Assembly (NCBI GenBank): GCA_025352235.1 | Contig: JANXTU010000170.1 | Location: 1 to 42,403 of the forward strand | Source: Fimbriiglobus sp. | Lineage (GTDB): Bacteria; Planctomycetota; Planctomycetia; Gemmatales; Gemmataceae | Length of the DNA: 42,403 nucleotides | Direction of reading: 5' to 3' | In this document: positions 34,359-42,403 of the stretch, piece after piece | Layout: each line of letters begins with the position of its first letter | How positions within the stretch are numbered: the stretch's first letter is position 1 | Program-made: the position numbers and the translations under genes | Notes under the pieces: model-generated | Databases searched by the model: none | Seen by the model: the letters and a program-made list of their open reading frames with translations, nothing else | What the model was told of the DNA's origin: nothing

Positions 34359-36530
34359 TCACCGGCGCCGGAGTACCCAGAGGCCCAACCCGACCGCCGC
34401 GATGCTCAAGATGACCAGCACGACGGGGAGGGTGAAGCCGCGCGACCAATCGAATTTCGGGTTGGGCGTATAGACGCCGTAGGGCTTGGCGCCCTCGTTC
34501 GACACGGCCGGGCGGTCCCGCAGCCAGTTGATCGACGCCGTGACGAGCTCTGCAAAAATGGCCCGACCATCGGCCGATTTCTCGCTGTCTTCGAAGCTCC
34601 CGTAGCCGAAGACGACGACGCGGTTGACGACCCGATCCGGTTCGCCGTCGCGCTTGGCGACCTTGTCCGACTCCGAGGCCACGGCCGCGAGAATCCGGTT
34701 CGTCTTGGCGAGTTCTTTGGGGGCGAGCAAATCGGCGCGACCCCCTTGCGAGAGAGCGCGGAGCACGTTGTACGAGTCCCGGGGATTGGCGAAGATCTCG
34801 GATTCCAGCCAAGTCGCGCGGTCGTCGTCGGTGAGGAACAACGCTTTCGACTTCTGCGATTGCGGGTTGTTGCCCAAGTTCAGCGGGCGGTTATTGGCGA
34901 ATACGAATCCGGTCCCGGCGAAGGTCAGGGCGATTGTGTTCTTGGCCGCGACCATCGTTTGGGGGCAACCGGCGACGAGCACGTTCGTCGGCAACCCTTC
35001 GACCGGCTGCGCGTAGAGCACCCGGTCGCGCAGTTCGATGTCGTACTCGGCCAGCAGTTTTTCGAGGCCGATGTTCAAAATGGTTTTCGGATTGGTCGGA
35101 TCGCGGTGCGCCCCGGCCAGCACGAGCAGCTTGCCCTTTTGGTTCGCCATGTAGCTGCTCAGGGCCAGCAGCGTACCGTCCGACAACTTCGCCGTCGGGT
35201 CCGCGACGATCACCGCGGTCGCGTCGTCCGGCACCTTCGGGTCGACGGCGAACGCGTCGAACTTCAACGACTTGACTTCGCAGTAGTCGCCGATGAGCGC
35301 CTGCTTGAGTTGATCGCCGGACCGGCTGTTTTTATCGTTCGGCCCGGGCGCCTCGATGGAGATTTCCCCGGAGCCCTGAGTGAAGTAGATCACCGGCTTC
35401 AGTTTGTTCTCGGTGAGGAACAACACCTCGCGGATGATCCGCGGCTCGGCTTGGAAGGTTTTCTTGGATGGCCCCTGCTGCGCGCCCCCCTCTTTGCCGA
35501 AGAGTTCCATCTGCTGGATGAACTGGTAGCGTTTCTCGTCGGGGCCGATGGCGATGACGAGCCCCAACCGCGAGATGCGGCCTTCGGCGTCGACGAAATC
35601 GGCCGAGGGGAACTTCGTTTTGAGCGCCGTGAGTTCGGTCTTGTCGAGCGTGAGCGAGAGGTTCTTCACCTTCACGCGTTTCGGGTTCGCCTCTTGGAAG
35701 GCGTTCAGCACGCGCAGCACGTCCGCACCCTCCCGACTCTCTTGGATCGTGGCGTAGATCACCACGTCTTTGTCGAGGCCGGCGAGGTAGTCGGTCGTGT
35801 TTTTGGAGAGCGTGTAGAAGCCGGTTTCACTCGTGTCGAGTTTGGACGGCAGTTTCAGCGTGGCGAGTACGTTGACGAAGATCAACCCGACGACGAGGAG
35901 GAAGGTCGTGAGGAAGAAGTTCGACCCGTAGACGATCCTGCGGAGGACGAGATCGTTCCGCTCCTCAGCCCGCAGCGGTTGCACGCCGGCGAACAGCAGG
36001 CCCGCCCCGAGTAGGAAGGCGAGCACGGCGAGCAGCGGTTTGATCGGCTCGGCTTTCTCGGCTCCGTCCAGCCACTTCGCCAGTTCGCCGAACCAGAGGT
36101 AGAAGAGCGCGAAGCCGAGGATCATCAAGGCGACGCCGAGCGCCGCGCCGGCCCCGAAGAAGAGCAGCCGGTTGACCCGCCGATCGCGGGCGGGATCCGG
36201 GTTCGGCAATTGGCCGATGAGCCAGCCGCCCGCCCCGCCGGCGGCCAACGCGCAGAAAAAGCCAATGACGGCGCCGAGGGTGTACTCGCTGTTGTACGGC
36301 CGCAGCAGTTTGGTATCGCCGCCCGCGACTTCATCGAACGAGGGCGACTTGGCCTTCTCGTCCGCCGCCGATTTTTCGGGGGCGGGGGAATCGGTGAAGG
36401 CCTTGACGGCGCAGTAGCCGCTGCCGACGAGGAAGAGCAGGGCCAGCACCGCGAAGGCGATGCCGACGGACCGGCGGTTCCGCAGCAGCGGGTCGAGGAT
36501 CGGATCGGCCGGGGTCACGGGCGAGGTCAT
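34359..36530 (-). CDS. GldG-like ABC transporter auxiliary membrane protein
   Basis: 723 aa. Several N-terminal hydrophobic segments (about residues 25-215) precede an extracytoplasmic region starting DTSETGFYTLSKNTTDYLAGL, the usual GldG/ABC-auxiliary signature. Motifs such as PVIYFTQGSGEISIEA and LLVLAGAHRDPTNP follow, and a single C-terminal helix ends in an Arg-rich tail. In gliding Bacteroidetes GldG works with GldA and GldF. In planctomycetes and others the same set occurs without gliding, and its substrate is unsettled. It lies 25 bp after the permease gene in the operon. The extra N-terminal helices (about four) before the GldG core are more than the single anchor of classic GldG. Confidence 0.85.
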   Translation of the reverse strand: MTSPVTPADPILDPLLRNRRSVGIAFAVLALLFLVGSGYCAVKAFTDSPAPEKSAADEKAKSPSFDEVAGGDTKLLRPYNSEYTLGAVIGFFCALAAGGAGGWLIGQLPNPDPARDRRVNRLLFFGAGAALGVALMILGFALFYLWFGELAKWLDGAEKAEPIKPLLAVLAFLLGAGLLFAGVQPLRAEERNDLVLRRIVYGSNFFLTTFLLVVGLIFVNVLATLKLPSKLDTSETGFYTLSKNTTDYLAGLDKDVVIYATIQESREGADVLRVLNAFQEANPKRVKVKNLSLTLDKTELTALKTKFPSADFVDAEGRISRLGLVIAIGPDEKRYQFIQQMELFGKEGGAQQGPSKKTFQAEPRIIREVLFLTENKLKPVIYFTQGSGEISIEAPGPNDKNSRSGDQLKQALIGDYCEVKSLKFDAFAVDPKVPDDATAVIVADPTAKLSDGTLLALSSYMANQKGKLLVLAGAHRDPTNPKTILNIGLEKLLAEYDIELRDRVLYAQPVEGLPTNVLVAGCPQTMVAAKNTIALTFAGTGFVFANNRPLNLGNNPQSQKSKALFLTDDDRATWLESEIFANPRDSYNVLRALSQGGRADLLAPKELAKTNRILAAVASESDKVAKRDGEPDRVVNRVVVFGYGSFEDSEKSADGRAIFAELVTASINWLRDRPAVSNEGAKPYGVYTPNPKFDWSRGFTLPVVLVILSIAAVGLGLWVLRRR

Positions 36531-36555
36531 CGCGTTGGGTTCCTTCTTTGGGCGG

Positions 36556-38394
36556 TCAGCCCCACTTGCGGATTTCCAGCACCTTGATCGTCAAGAACAG
36601 CCAAAAGACGCCGAGGGAGAGTTGCAGCACCAGGTCCGACACCGGCAGCAAGCCCCCGAGCGCTTGGCTCCAGAGCGTGTAGAAATCGAGCTTGCCCACG
36701 GCGGCACGCAGTCCCGGCGAGAAGTATTCGGATGTCGATTGCCGGACGATCACGGTCAGCAATTGGGCGAACAGGAGGGCCCCGGTCACCGCCGCGCCGA
36801 CGATCTGATTCTTCGTCAGGCTCGACAAGAAGATGCCGAGGGCCACGAACGAGACCCCGCAGGCGCCGAGGGCGACGTAGTAACTCAGTAGGGGTTTGAA
36901 GTCGAACGGTTGTCCGCCGGCGACGCGGAAGCCGATGAGGTAGATCGCCGCGGGCATCCAACTGAGCATGAAGAACGACCACGTCGCAATGAACTTGCTG
37001 AGCACGATAGTCGATTCTTGCACCGGGGCCGTCAGGAGCACTTCGAGGGTGCCGGTACGCTTTTCTTCGCTGAAGGTCCGCATCGTCAACAACGGCACCA
37101 AGAAGATCGTCTGAATCACCGCGAAGAACGTGAGCGTTTGGTAGCTGCGGACGATCGGCTCCGGGATGCTCTGGCCCGGCGGGAGGCTCGCGATGCTGTC
37201 CGTGAAGACGTAGTAGCCGAGGGCCGACGACCCCGCCATCCCCGCGAGGACGATGTACGCGATGGGCGAATAGAAATATGCGGCCAACTCGCGGCGCGTC
37301 AGCACCACGAGGTGGGAGTCGGACGTCGAGAGTACGGCGAGGGCGACGAACGCCAGACCGATCCCGAGCAGGCTGATGCCGTAGGGGACCATGTATGCTT
37401 CGGGCGCGTTCGGCAGCGCCTTGGTGAAACTGCCGACGACGAACACCGCCGCCCATGCGATCCCGAGGGTGATGATCGACGAGCGGATCCAAATCGGCCA
37501 GGCCTTCAAACGGAGCGCGAAGAGTCCGGACAACCCGAGGGCGATCATCAGCGCTCGGCCGACGACTTTCCACGTGTCGTACGATTGATTCAATTTCTTC
37601 AGCGCCGCCGGCCCCTCGTTTAACACGCCGGGGGCGACGGTACGGCCCAGCGCGATCAATACCGCCACAACACCGAGGATGCCCAGCAGTGTGGCGGCCC
37701 GGTAGCGGTCGTCGCTCGGGATGCTCGCGTCGCGCACCGAAAGCGATTCGACGTCGAACCATGGGAAAAGCAGCGGCCGAGGGCGACCGACATCGAGCGG
37801 CAGCGTGAAGTAGGCCCCGTAGAAACCGAGACCGAGCAGGCCGAGGACGACGCACGGCCCCGCGAGCGCCGGTGGGTGGATCAACCCGAGCACGATCGCG
37901 AGGGTGCAGGCGGCGAAGCCCAGAAAGTTCAGGGTCATCTCGGCGATCAGCGATAGCTTCGGGTCGGTTTCGTTGCGGGCGAAGGCCGTGAAGAAGATCA
38001 GTCCGAGCGCGGACGCCATCGCCCCCCACGGGAAGAATTTGTAGCCGACGATCGCCTCGGTCGCGCCGTCCGGCTTGCCGGGGAGAATCGACACGACGAT
38101 CGCTGCGACGAGCAACAGAGCGCCGGCGGCGCCGTAAACCCGGCGGATTTCGATGTCGGTATCGCGCAAGGCGTGGACGAGCAGCCCGACGAGGCCGAGC
38201 GCCGCGAGGACGTAGCCGCTCCCTTCGCCGATCCAGCGCGGCCCGTATTGGTTCGCGATGATCGCCGCGATGCCGAGCGTCGCGGGGAAGAGGCTGAGCA
38301 CGCCGAGCACGCGCCACGCCACCGGATTGTCGGCGTGGACTTCCGAAGGGGCTTGCTCGCGGGGTGCCGTCGCAAACGGATTCGCCTGACTCAT
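36556..38394 (-). CDS. ABC-2 type permease, GldF-like
   Basis: 612-aa multi-pass inner-membrane protein. The C-terminal 260 residues are a standard GldF-type permease: RRELAAYFYSPIAYIVLAGMAG, then LLTMRTFSEEKRTGTLEVLLTAPV (the coupling segment), and a C-terminal helix cluster with VLGIFLSSLTKNQIVGAA. The N-terminal 350 residues add about eight further hydrophobic segments that are not part of a normal GldF. This extension resembles planctomycetal versions in which the permease is fused to a membrane domain of unknown role. It is 13 bp downstream of the ATPase gene and pairs with it. Confidence 0.85.
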   Translation of the reverse strand: MSQANPFATAPREQAPSEVHADNPVAWRVLGVLSLFPATLGIAAIIANQYGPRWIGEGSGYVLAALGLVGLLVHALRDTDIEIRRVYGAAGALLLVAAIVVSILPGKPDGATEAIVGYKFFPWGAMASALGLIFFTAFARNETDPKLSLIAEMTLNFLGFAACTLAIVLGLIHPPALAGPCVVLGLLGLGFYGAYFTLPLDVGRPRPLLFPWFDVESLSVRDASIPSDDRYRAATLLGILGVVAVLIALGRTVAPGVLNEGPAALKKLNQSYDTWKVVGRALMIALGLSGLFALRLKAWPIWIRSSIITLGIAWAAVFVVGSFTKALPNAPEAYMVPYGISLLGIGLAFVALAVLSTSDSHLVVLTRRELAAYFYSPIAYIVLAGMAGSSALGYYVFTDSIASLPPGQSIPEPIVRSYQTLTFFAVIQTIFLVPLLTMRTFSEEKRTGTLEVLLTAPVQESTIVLSKFIATWSFFMLSWMPAAIYLIGFRVAGGQPFDFKPLLSYYVALGACGVSFVALGIFLSSLTKNQIVGAAVTGALLFAQLLTVIVRQSTSEYFSPGLRAAVGKLDFYTLWSQALGGLLPVSDLVLQLSLGVFWLFLTIKVLEIRKWG

Positions 38395-38407
38395 GGACGG
38401 TATTCCC

Positions 38408-39346
38408 TTAAGCCCGTTGGTAAGCGACCTTCATGAATGTATCTTCGAGCCGCTCGCGGCGGAGTTCCAACCGGCGCAGGCCCCAGCCCTTCTCGGCCAT
38501 CTTGCGGGCGACTTGCTCGCGCGGGTCTTTGTCGTGCCCGAGTTGCAATTCGAAGGTCGTCCAGCCGTCGTCGGCCGCGCCGTCACGCACGGAAGTCACG
38601 CCGTCGAGTTGCTTCAACGCCTTCTGCACGTCGCCGAGCGGGCCGCGGATTTCGACCACGAGCATCGGTTGCTTGGTGGCGAATTGGCTGAGCTTATCGT
38701 CGAATTTGATCTTGCCGCGGTCGATGATGATGACCCGATCGCAGACCTTCTCGACGTCCGTCAGTTGGTGACTGCTGAACAGCACCGTGTGCTGCCCGGC
38801 CAGCCCGCGGATCGTGGCCAGCGTTTCTTCTTGTTGAATCGGATCGAGCCCGGACAACGGTTCGTCGAGGATCAGCACCATCGGGTCGGCGATGAGCGCA
38901 TCGGCGAGGCCGACGCGCTGGCGATAGCCCTTCGACAATGTGCCGATCAAACGCCGGCGGACTTCGACGATCCGGCAACGGTCGAGGACGTAGTCGATTC
39001 GCGAGGCGCGCTTCGTCCGCTCGACCCCCTTCAATTTGGCCCGCGTGGCCAGGTATTCGTCCACCCGCATTTCCGGGTAGATCGGTACGCTCTCGGGGAG
39101 GTAGCCGAGTTTCTGGCGGACTTCCATCGACTGGTACATGACGTCGTAACCGCCGACGAACGCGTAGCCGCTGCTGGCCGGCATGAACGTCGTCAGGATG
39201 CGCATGGTCGTGGTTTTGCCGGCTCCGTTGAGCCCGAGGAAGCCGACGAGTTCCCCCGCTTCGACTCGGAAATCGATGTCGTCGACGGCCTTGACCGATC
39301 CGTAGCTCTTGGTCAGGTTCCGAACTTCAATCGCGGGCGACGTCAT
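38408..39346 (-). CDS. ABC transporter ATP-binding protein, GldA-like
   Basis: 312-aa cytoplasmic ATPase that powers the ABC-2 permease encoded next to it. Visible motifs are Walker A GLNGAGKTT (Lys44), a Q-loop near YLPESVPIYPEMRV, signature LSKGYRQRVGLADALI, Walker B MVLILDEPLSGLDP and the switch His in LFSSHQLTDVEKV. After the core, a tail of about 80 residues (KFDDKLSQFATKQPMLVVEIR and on) is typical of GldA/NodI-type exporters. It is the first gene of the five-gene operon. GAGAAGG about 4 bp upstream of ATG 39346 may serve as ribosome binding site. Confidence 0.95.
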   Translation of the reverse strand: MTSPAIEVRNLTKSYGSVKAVDDIDFRVEAGELVGFLGLNGAGKTTTMRILTTFMPASSGYAFVGGYDVMYQSMEVRQKLGYLPESVPIYPEMRVDEYLATRAKLKGVERTKRASRIDYVLDRCRIVEVRRRLIGTLSKGYRQRVGLADALIADPMVLILDEPLSGLDPIQQEETLATIRGLAGQHTVLFSSHQLTDVEKVCDRVIIIDRGKIKFDDKLSQFATKQPMLVVEIRGPLGDVQKALKQLDGVTSVRDGAADDGWTTFELQLGHDKDPREQVARKMAEKGWGLRRLELRRERLEDTFMKVAYQRA

Positions 39347-39456
39347 GGGCCTTCTCGCGCGGCCGGGCGAATCGGAGCAATGCCTATGGTAGAAACGCCG
39401 GCCGGATGGGCCATGGAGTTCCGCGGCTTCCCTTTCGACCCGGTGGCCGCGCTGCT

Positions 39457-39466
39457 ACTATAAATA
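39457..39466 (+). promoter_or_regulatory. candidate -10 region for the M50 peptidase gene
   Basis: ACTATAAATA, 34 bp before the start codon, is the same 10-mer as upstream of ahcY. A TTCGAC at 39434-39439 could be a loose -35, at 19-bp spacing. Tentative. Confidence 0.3.
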
Positions 39467-39500
39467 TGCACGAACCGCCGAACCCTGACAGGCCCCACCG

Positions 39501-40658
39501 ATGCGCGATCCGATGACTTGGGCGCTGCCGATCTTCCGAGCCTTCGGCATCCAAGTCCGCGTCCACATCCTGTTTTTCATCGTCACCCTCGGGTTGTTCC
39601 TCCGCCAGGTTTACCTCCCGGGCAACGTCGTCTGGTGGGGCGACGCGCTGATGTTCACGGTCTTTTTGCTCTTCGGAATCATCCTCCTCCACGAGTTCGG
39701 CCACTGCTTCGGCGGCCGCGCCGTCGGTGGCGAAGCCGAAGAAATCCTCATCTGGCCCCTCGGCGGATTGGCCTTCGTTTCGACGCCGCACGATTGGAAA
39801 TCGCACAGCTACACCGTCGCGGCGGGGCCGTTTGTCAACGTCGTCATCTGCTTCCTCTCGGGGGTGCTCGTCGCCGGGGCCGGGTTCATCCCCACGTTCA
39901 ACCCGATCTACGATCCGTACGTCTGCGAGATGAAACACGTCGGCTCCGATAACCGCGTGTTCACGAGCCAGTACGGCCTGCGACTCTATCAACCCGAGAC
40001 CGGCGTCGCCCCGCCGGGGCTCGACAAAACCTTCGTGGGCAAACCGGCGGAGTTGACCGAAGAAGCCGCGAAGACGACCTACGACCGGGCGCTGCTCCCC
40101 GGGTGGATCGTCTGGATGAACCGGACCTTCTGGCTGTCGTGGATTCTGCTGCTGCTCAACATGATCCCGGCGTTCCCGCTCGACGGCGGCCAGTTGCTGC
40201 AAGGGTTCGTCTGGGGGCGGCGCGACTTCCGCACCGGCGTGACGGTGGCCGCGTACACCGGGTACGTCTGCTCGGCGCTCATGCTGATCGCGTCGATCTC
40301 CGCCAACGAATCGATGTTGATGGGCCTCGGGCTGTTCATGCTCTTCAGCTGCGCCCTGAAGCTGCGCAGCCTCGACTCGGAAGAAGGGGCCTTCGGCTAC
40401 GACTTCAGCGCCGGCTACACGAGCCTCGACCCGGACGAGGAATCGCCGAAACCGAAGCCCAAGAAGTTGAACTTCGTGAAGCGCTGGCTGAAAGCCCGCA
40501 CCGCCAAACGCCTGCGTTACGAAGCCGCTCAGCGCCAGCAAGACGACGAACGCATGGACCAACTGCTCGAAAAAATCGCCCGCGGCGGCAAAAACGCCCT
40601 CACCGACGACGAACGCCGATTCATGGAGCGTGTCAGCGCCCGCTTCCGGAACAAGTGA
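39501..40658 (+). CDS. site-2-protease-like M50 metallopeptidase
   Basis: 385-aa membrane-embedded zinc protease. HEFGH at residues 64-68 supplies two zinc ligands and the catalytic Glu. NMIPAFPLDGGQLL (about residues 216-230) provides the third ligand Asp in the usual N.x.P..PLDG motif. The first catalytic helix is followed by WPLGGLAF and the second by SYTVAAGPFVNVVIC, as in the SpoIVFB/M50B group. Members cut transmembrane segments of regulators. There is no PDZ or CBS domain. The C-terminal tail is basic, then ends LLEKIARGGKNALTDDERRF, a motif also seen at the end of some rhomboid proteins. The first ATG (39501) is used; 39513 is an alternative. It stands alone, divergent from the Gld-type operon. 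Confidence 0.88.
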   Translation: MRDPMTWALPIFRAFGIQVRVHILFFIVTLGLFLRQVYLPGNVVWWGDALMFTVFLLFGIILLHEFGHCFGGRAVGGEAEEILIWPLGGLAFVSTPHDWKSHSYTVAAGPFVNVVICFLSGVLVAGAGFIPTFNPIYDPYVCEMKHVGSDNRVFTSQYGLRLYQPETGVAPPGLDKTFVGKPAELTEEAAKTTYDRALLPGWIVWMNRTFWLSWILLLLNMIPAFPLDGGQLLQGFVWGRRDFRTGVTVAAYTGYVCSALMLIASISANESMLMGLGLFMLFSCALKLRSLDSEEGAFGYDFSAGYTSLDPDEESPKPKPKKLNFVKRWLKARTAKRLRYEAAQRQQDDERMDQLLEKIARGGKNALTDDERRFMERVSARFRNK

Positions 40659-40667
40659 TCCGGGATG

Positions 40668-41150
40668 TCACGCGATCAGCGCCCACGGCTTCGCCGGCCA
40701 ACCTTTCTCGGTGTTATGCCGCTCCACGTAATCCCGGCGCGCGTCCAAGGCCGTTTCATCGAAGCAGAACCGTTTGTCGTATCCGTCGGTCCAAATCGGC
40801 CGGACCGGCCGCAAGCCCCAGCGCACCGCATCCTTCCCGCACTTGACCACCGCTTCCACAGGATGATGCGTCGCCCCGATCAGTAAGTGGACGTGCCAAA
40901 TTTGCACCGTGAGCGCGAGCACCGTCACCGCCTTCCGCTCGACCAGCGACTTCCCGATCATCGCTCCCACACTCAGCAATTCGTCCGGGGCGAACAAGAA
41001 AGGCGTGTGTGTCATCCGGGCTCGGTCGGCAACTTGCAATTCCGGAGCGGCCGGGTACGTGATGCCGTCCTCGACCCACCCGCGCGCATCGCCACGGAGC
41101 CACGTGCCGTACGTCGTCCAAGTGAACAGAATCCCGAGGGTCGAATTCAT
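40668..41150 (-). CDS. REP-associated tyrosine transposase (RAYT, IS200/HUH-like)
   Basis: 160-aa Y1-transposase relative. HVH at residues 86-88 (QIWHVHLL) is the metal-binding HUH motif, and Tyr141 in the DYVERHN helix is the candidate nucleophile. The N-terminal WTTYGTWLRGDARGWV box is characteristic of a RAYT-like subfamily. RAYTs cut single-stranded DNA at REP hairpins and are usually single-copy domesticated transposases. Here two REP-like hairpins lie directly upstream of the start (41164-41302), as expected for a RAYT and its substrate. The frame is intact. It is not in an operon with the ThuA gene, because the hairpin pair lies between them. Confidence 0.85.
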   Translation of the reverse strand: MNSTLGILFTWTTYGTWLRGDARGWVEDGITYPAAPELQVADRARMTHTPFLFAPDELLSVGAMIGKSLVERKAVTVLALTVQIWHVHLLIGATHHPVEAVVKCGKDAVRWGLRPVRPIWTDGYDKRFCFDETALDARRDYVERHNTEKGWPAKPWALIA

Positions 41151-41158
41151 GGATCACC

Positions 41159-41307
41159 ATTTAGCCCCCGGTGAAAGGTTCCCGCTCTGGGGAACCGCAC
41201 CGGGGGCGGAACCATGGGGGCGCACGAGGAGAACGGTACCGGACTATTTCTCGTCCGCCCCCGGTGCGATTCTCCCAAAGCGGAGAACCTTTCACCGGGG
41301 GCTAAAT
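41159..41307. repeat. pair of inverted REP-like hairpins (BIME-like foldback)
   Basis: Arms 41159-41210 and 41254-41307 are near-perfect inverted repeats; the outer 23 bases and inner 15 bases match exactly. Each arm is also a hairpin by itself: unit 1 (41164-41207) has GCCCCCGGTG / CACCGGGGGC outside and GGTTCCC / GGGAACC inside. Unit 2 (41257-41302) keeps the same outer stem with an inner TTCTCC / GGAGAA. The changed bases of the inner stem still pair, which suggests the fold is under selection. It lies between the ThuA and RAYT genes and ends 9 bp from the ThuA stop. Confidence 0.85.
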
Positions 41308-41315
41308 TATCGTCT

Positions 41316-42314
41316 TTACTTCTTCGCCGTCGGCGGCAGGATCATCTTGAAGGGCTGATCTTTCTTGTCGAGGTTGCGGTTCAAATCGACGGGGTCGAGG
41401 TCGACCTTCGCGCCGGCGTCCGGGACTTCGGCGTTCGCCGACCAGAGGATGGCATTCACCACCGTCCGGCGGAAATTCTCGTCGCCCCAATTGCGGTGGT
41501 TGTGCCCACCCGTGAAGCCGAAGGCCCGGCCTTTGTTTTCGCGCTCGTAGGCCCAAGCCAGCGTCTCGATACGGCCGAGGTGCTTCTTCGCATCGGCCGT
41601 GCCGCGCTTGTCGTCCGGCGGCAGCGCTTGCAAAATCGGCGTGACATTCTTGGCGTCTTTCACGTCCGCGCGATCGCCGATCCAGTGCATGTTGAAGTAC
41701 CATTCGTCGTTGATCTCGAACGGTTTGACCCCGCGCGCGATCGGGTGCTTCGGCAGCGTGCGGATGTTCGCGTCCCAATGCGGGTTGGTGCTGACGCGGG
41801 GGTCGTAATAGCCGCCCATCCACGAGACGACGGTGTCGCCGTGCTTCGGATCGTAATCGACGGCATAGTGCATGTTCACCCAGCCCGCGCCGGCGTCGAT
41901 GTGCTTTTGCAGCAGTTTCAGCCGGTCTTTCTGGACGACCGGGTGCCCGCCGCGGCCGTCCATGTAGAAGACCAGCGCCGCGGCGCCGTCGAAGACTTTT
42001 TCATCCTTCGGCCAACCGTCGCGGACCATCACGGGCCAAACGCCGGGCGTCTGTTTCAGCAGGTTCATCAAGAGGGCCGTGCCCGCGAAGAACTCGTGGT
42101 CTCCGGGGCCGTGGCTCTTGCTCCCGGCGACGAGGACGATCTTCTTGCCTTTGAAATCGGCCGGGGCTTCCACGCCGAGCGCGACTTTCGATTGATCGAA
42201 CGGATCGAAACCGAGTACTTTGAGTTGCTCCGGGGTCGCGGCATTCTTCACGGGCTCAGCGGCCGTGGCACCGACTGCGAAAATCAAGGATGCGAGAGAG
42301 GTTCGCCAGAGCAT
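41316..42314 (-). CDS. secreted ThuA-domain protein
   Basis: 332 aa. A signal peptide (MLWRTSLASLIFAVGATAA) is followed by a ThuA-like, class I amidotransferase-fold domain: KIVLVAGSKSHGPGDHEF, VFDGAAALVFYMDGRGGHP, IDAGAGWVNMHYAVDYD, EWYFNMHW and AFGFTGGHNHRNWGDENF follow in the family's order. ThuA was named for trehalose utilisation; planctomycetes carry many secreted copies, usually linked to sugar or polysaccharide breakdown, but the reaction is not settled. ATG 42314 begins the signal peptide; a longer frame to 42392 adds an Arg/Pro-rich stretch. GGAAG lies about 10 bp upstream. It is probably monocistronic. Confidence 0.85.
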   Translation of the reverse strand: MLWRTSLASLIFAVGATAAEPVKNAATPEQLKVLGFDPFDQSKVALGVEAPADFKGKKIVLVAGSKSHGPGDHEFFAGTALLMNLLKQTPGVWPVMVRDGWPKDEKVFDGAAALVFYMDGRGGHPVVQKDRLKLLQKHIDAGAGWVNMHYAVDYDPKHGDTVVSWMGGYYDPRVSTNPHWDANIRTLPKHPIARGVKPFEINDEWYFNMHWIGDRADVKDAKNVTPILQALPPDDKRGTADAKKHLGRIETLAWAYERENKGRAFGFTGGHNHRNWGDENFRRTVVNAILWSANAEVPDAGAKVDLDPVDLNRNLDKKDQPFKMILPPTAKK

Positions 42315-42403
42315 GGGAGAGCTTCCGGGTAAGGGGCGCGGACGCGGGCGGTATGACAGTAAAATAGGAACAGGCCCCACCCGTGGCCGCAAGCCGATTT
42401 TCC

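Noticed and set aside
31755-36014. A 1419-codon open frame on the + strand
   Set aside because: It lies antisense to the DUF4340 and GldG-like genes and its product is an Arg/Glu/Val-rich low-complexity sequence typical of shadow frames in GC-rich DNA.

Overview
The window is high-GC bacterial chromosome that looks planctomycetal, probably close to Gemmata. The reasons are the gene mix (ThuA-domain protein, secreted leucine-rich-repeat protein, GH38-like protein, membrane protein with an N-terminal zinc ribbon, Gld-type ABC system with DUF4340), the weak or missing Shine-Dalgarno sequences at many starts, and the long spurious antisense reading frames of high-GC DNA. This placement is inferred from gene content; no rRNA or other direct phylogenetic marker is present. 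I see no tRNA, rRNA, CRISPR array, prophage or plasmid functions.

Layout. 1-1955: DEAD-box RNA helicase with a structured leader and a bidirectional terminator. 1997-3847: a VOC-fold gene and a permuted papain-like gene, divergent and split by an intact 855-bp IS5-type insertion sequence that landed on the VOC start codon. 4001-8464: GH38-like glycosidase and, divergently, S-adenosylhomocysteinase. 8507-16694: a tripartite RND efflux operon with one adaptor and two different permeases, and no outer-membrane factor. 16834-24663: mostly single genes: small secreted Cys-rich protein, an orphan McrB-like AAA+ ATPase with coiled coil, LRR protein, M20 tripeptidase-like enzyme, zinc-ribbon membrane protein and HEAT-repeat protein.

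24937-30636 is a tightly coupled four-gene + strand operon: SGNH acyltransferase, AlgI-like MBOAT, a secreted periplasmic-binding-fold protein and a sensor histidine kinase, with 4-nt overlaps at two of the three junctions. It looks like a surface-polymer O-acetylation module fused to a sensing module. Running toward it on the - strand (39346-30619) is a five-gene operon: ABC ATPase, ABC-2 permease, GldG-like protein, DUF4340 protein and an HGSNAT/DUF5009-type membrane acyltransferase. 39501-42314: site-2-protease-like M50 peptidase, a RAYT-type HUH transposase preceded by two inverted REP-like hairpins, and a ThuA-domain protein.

The best candidates for undescribed biology are the acetylation/sensor operon, the orphan McrB-like ATPase, the RAYT with its own BIME-like foldback, and unusual insertions in both RND permeases.
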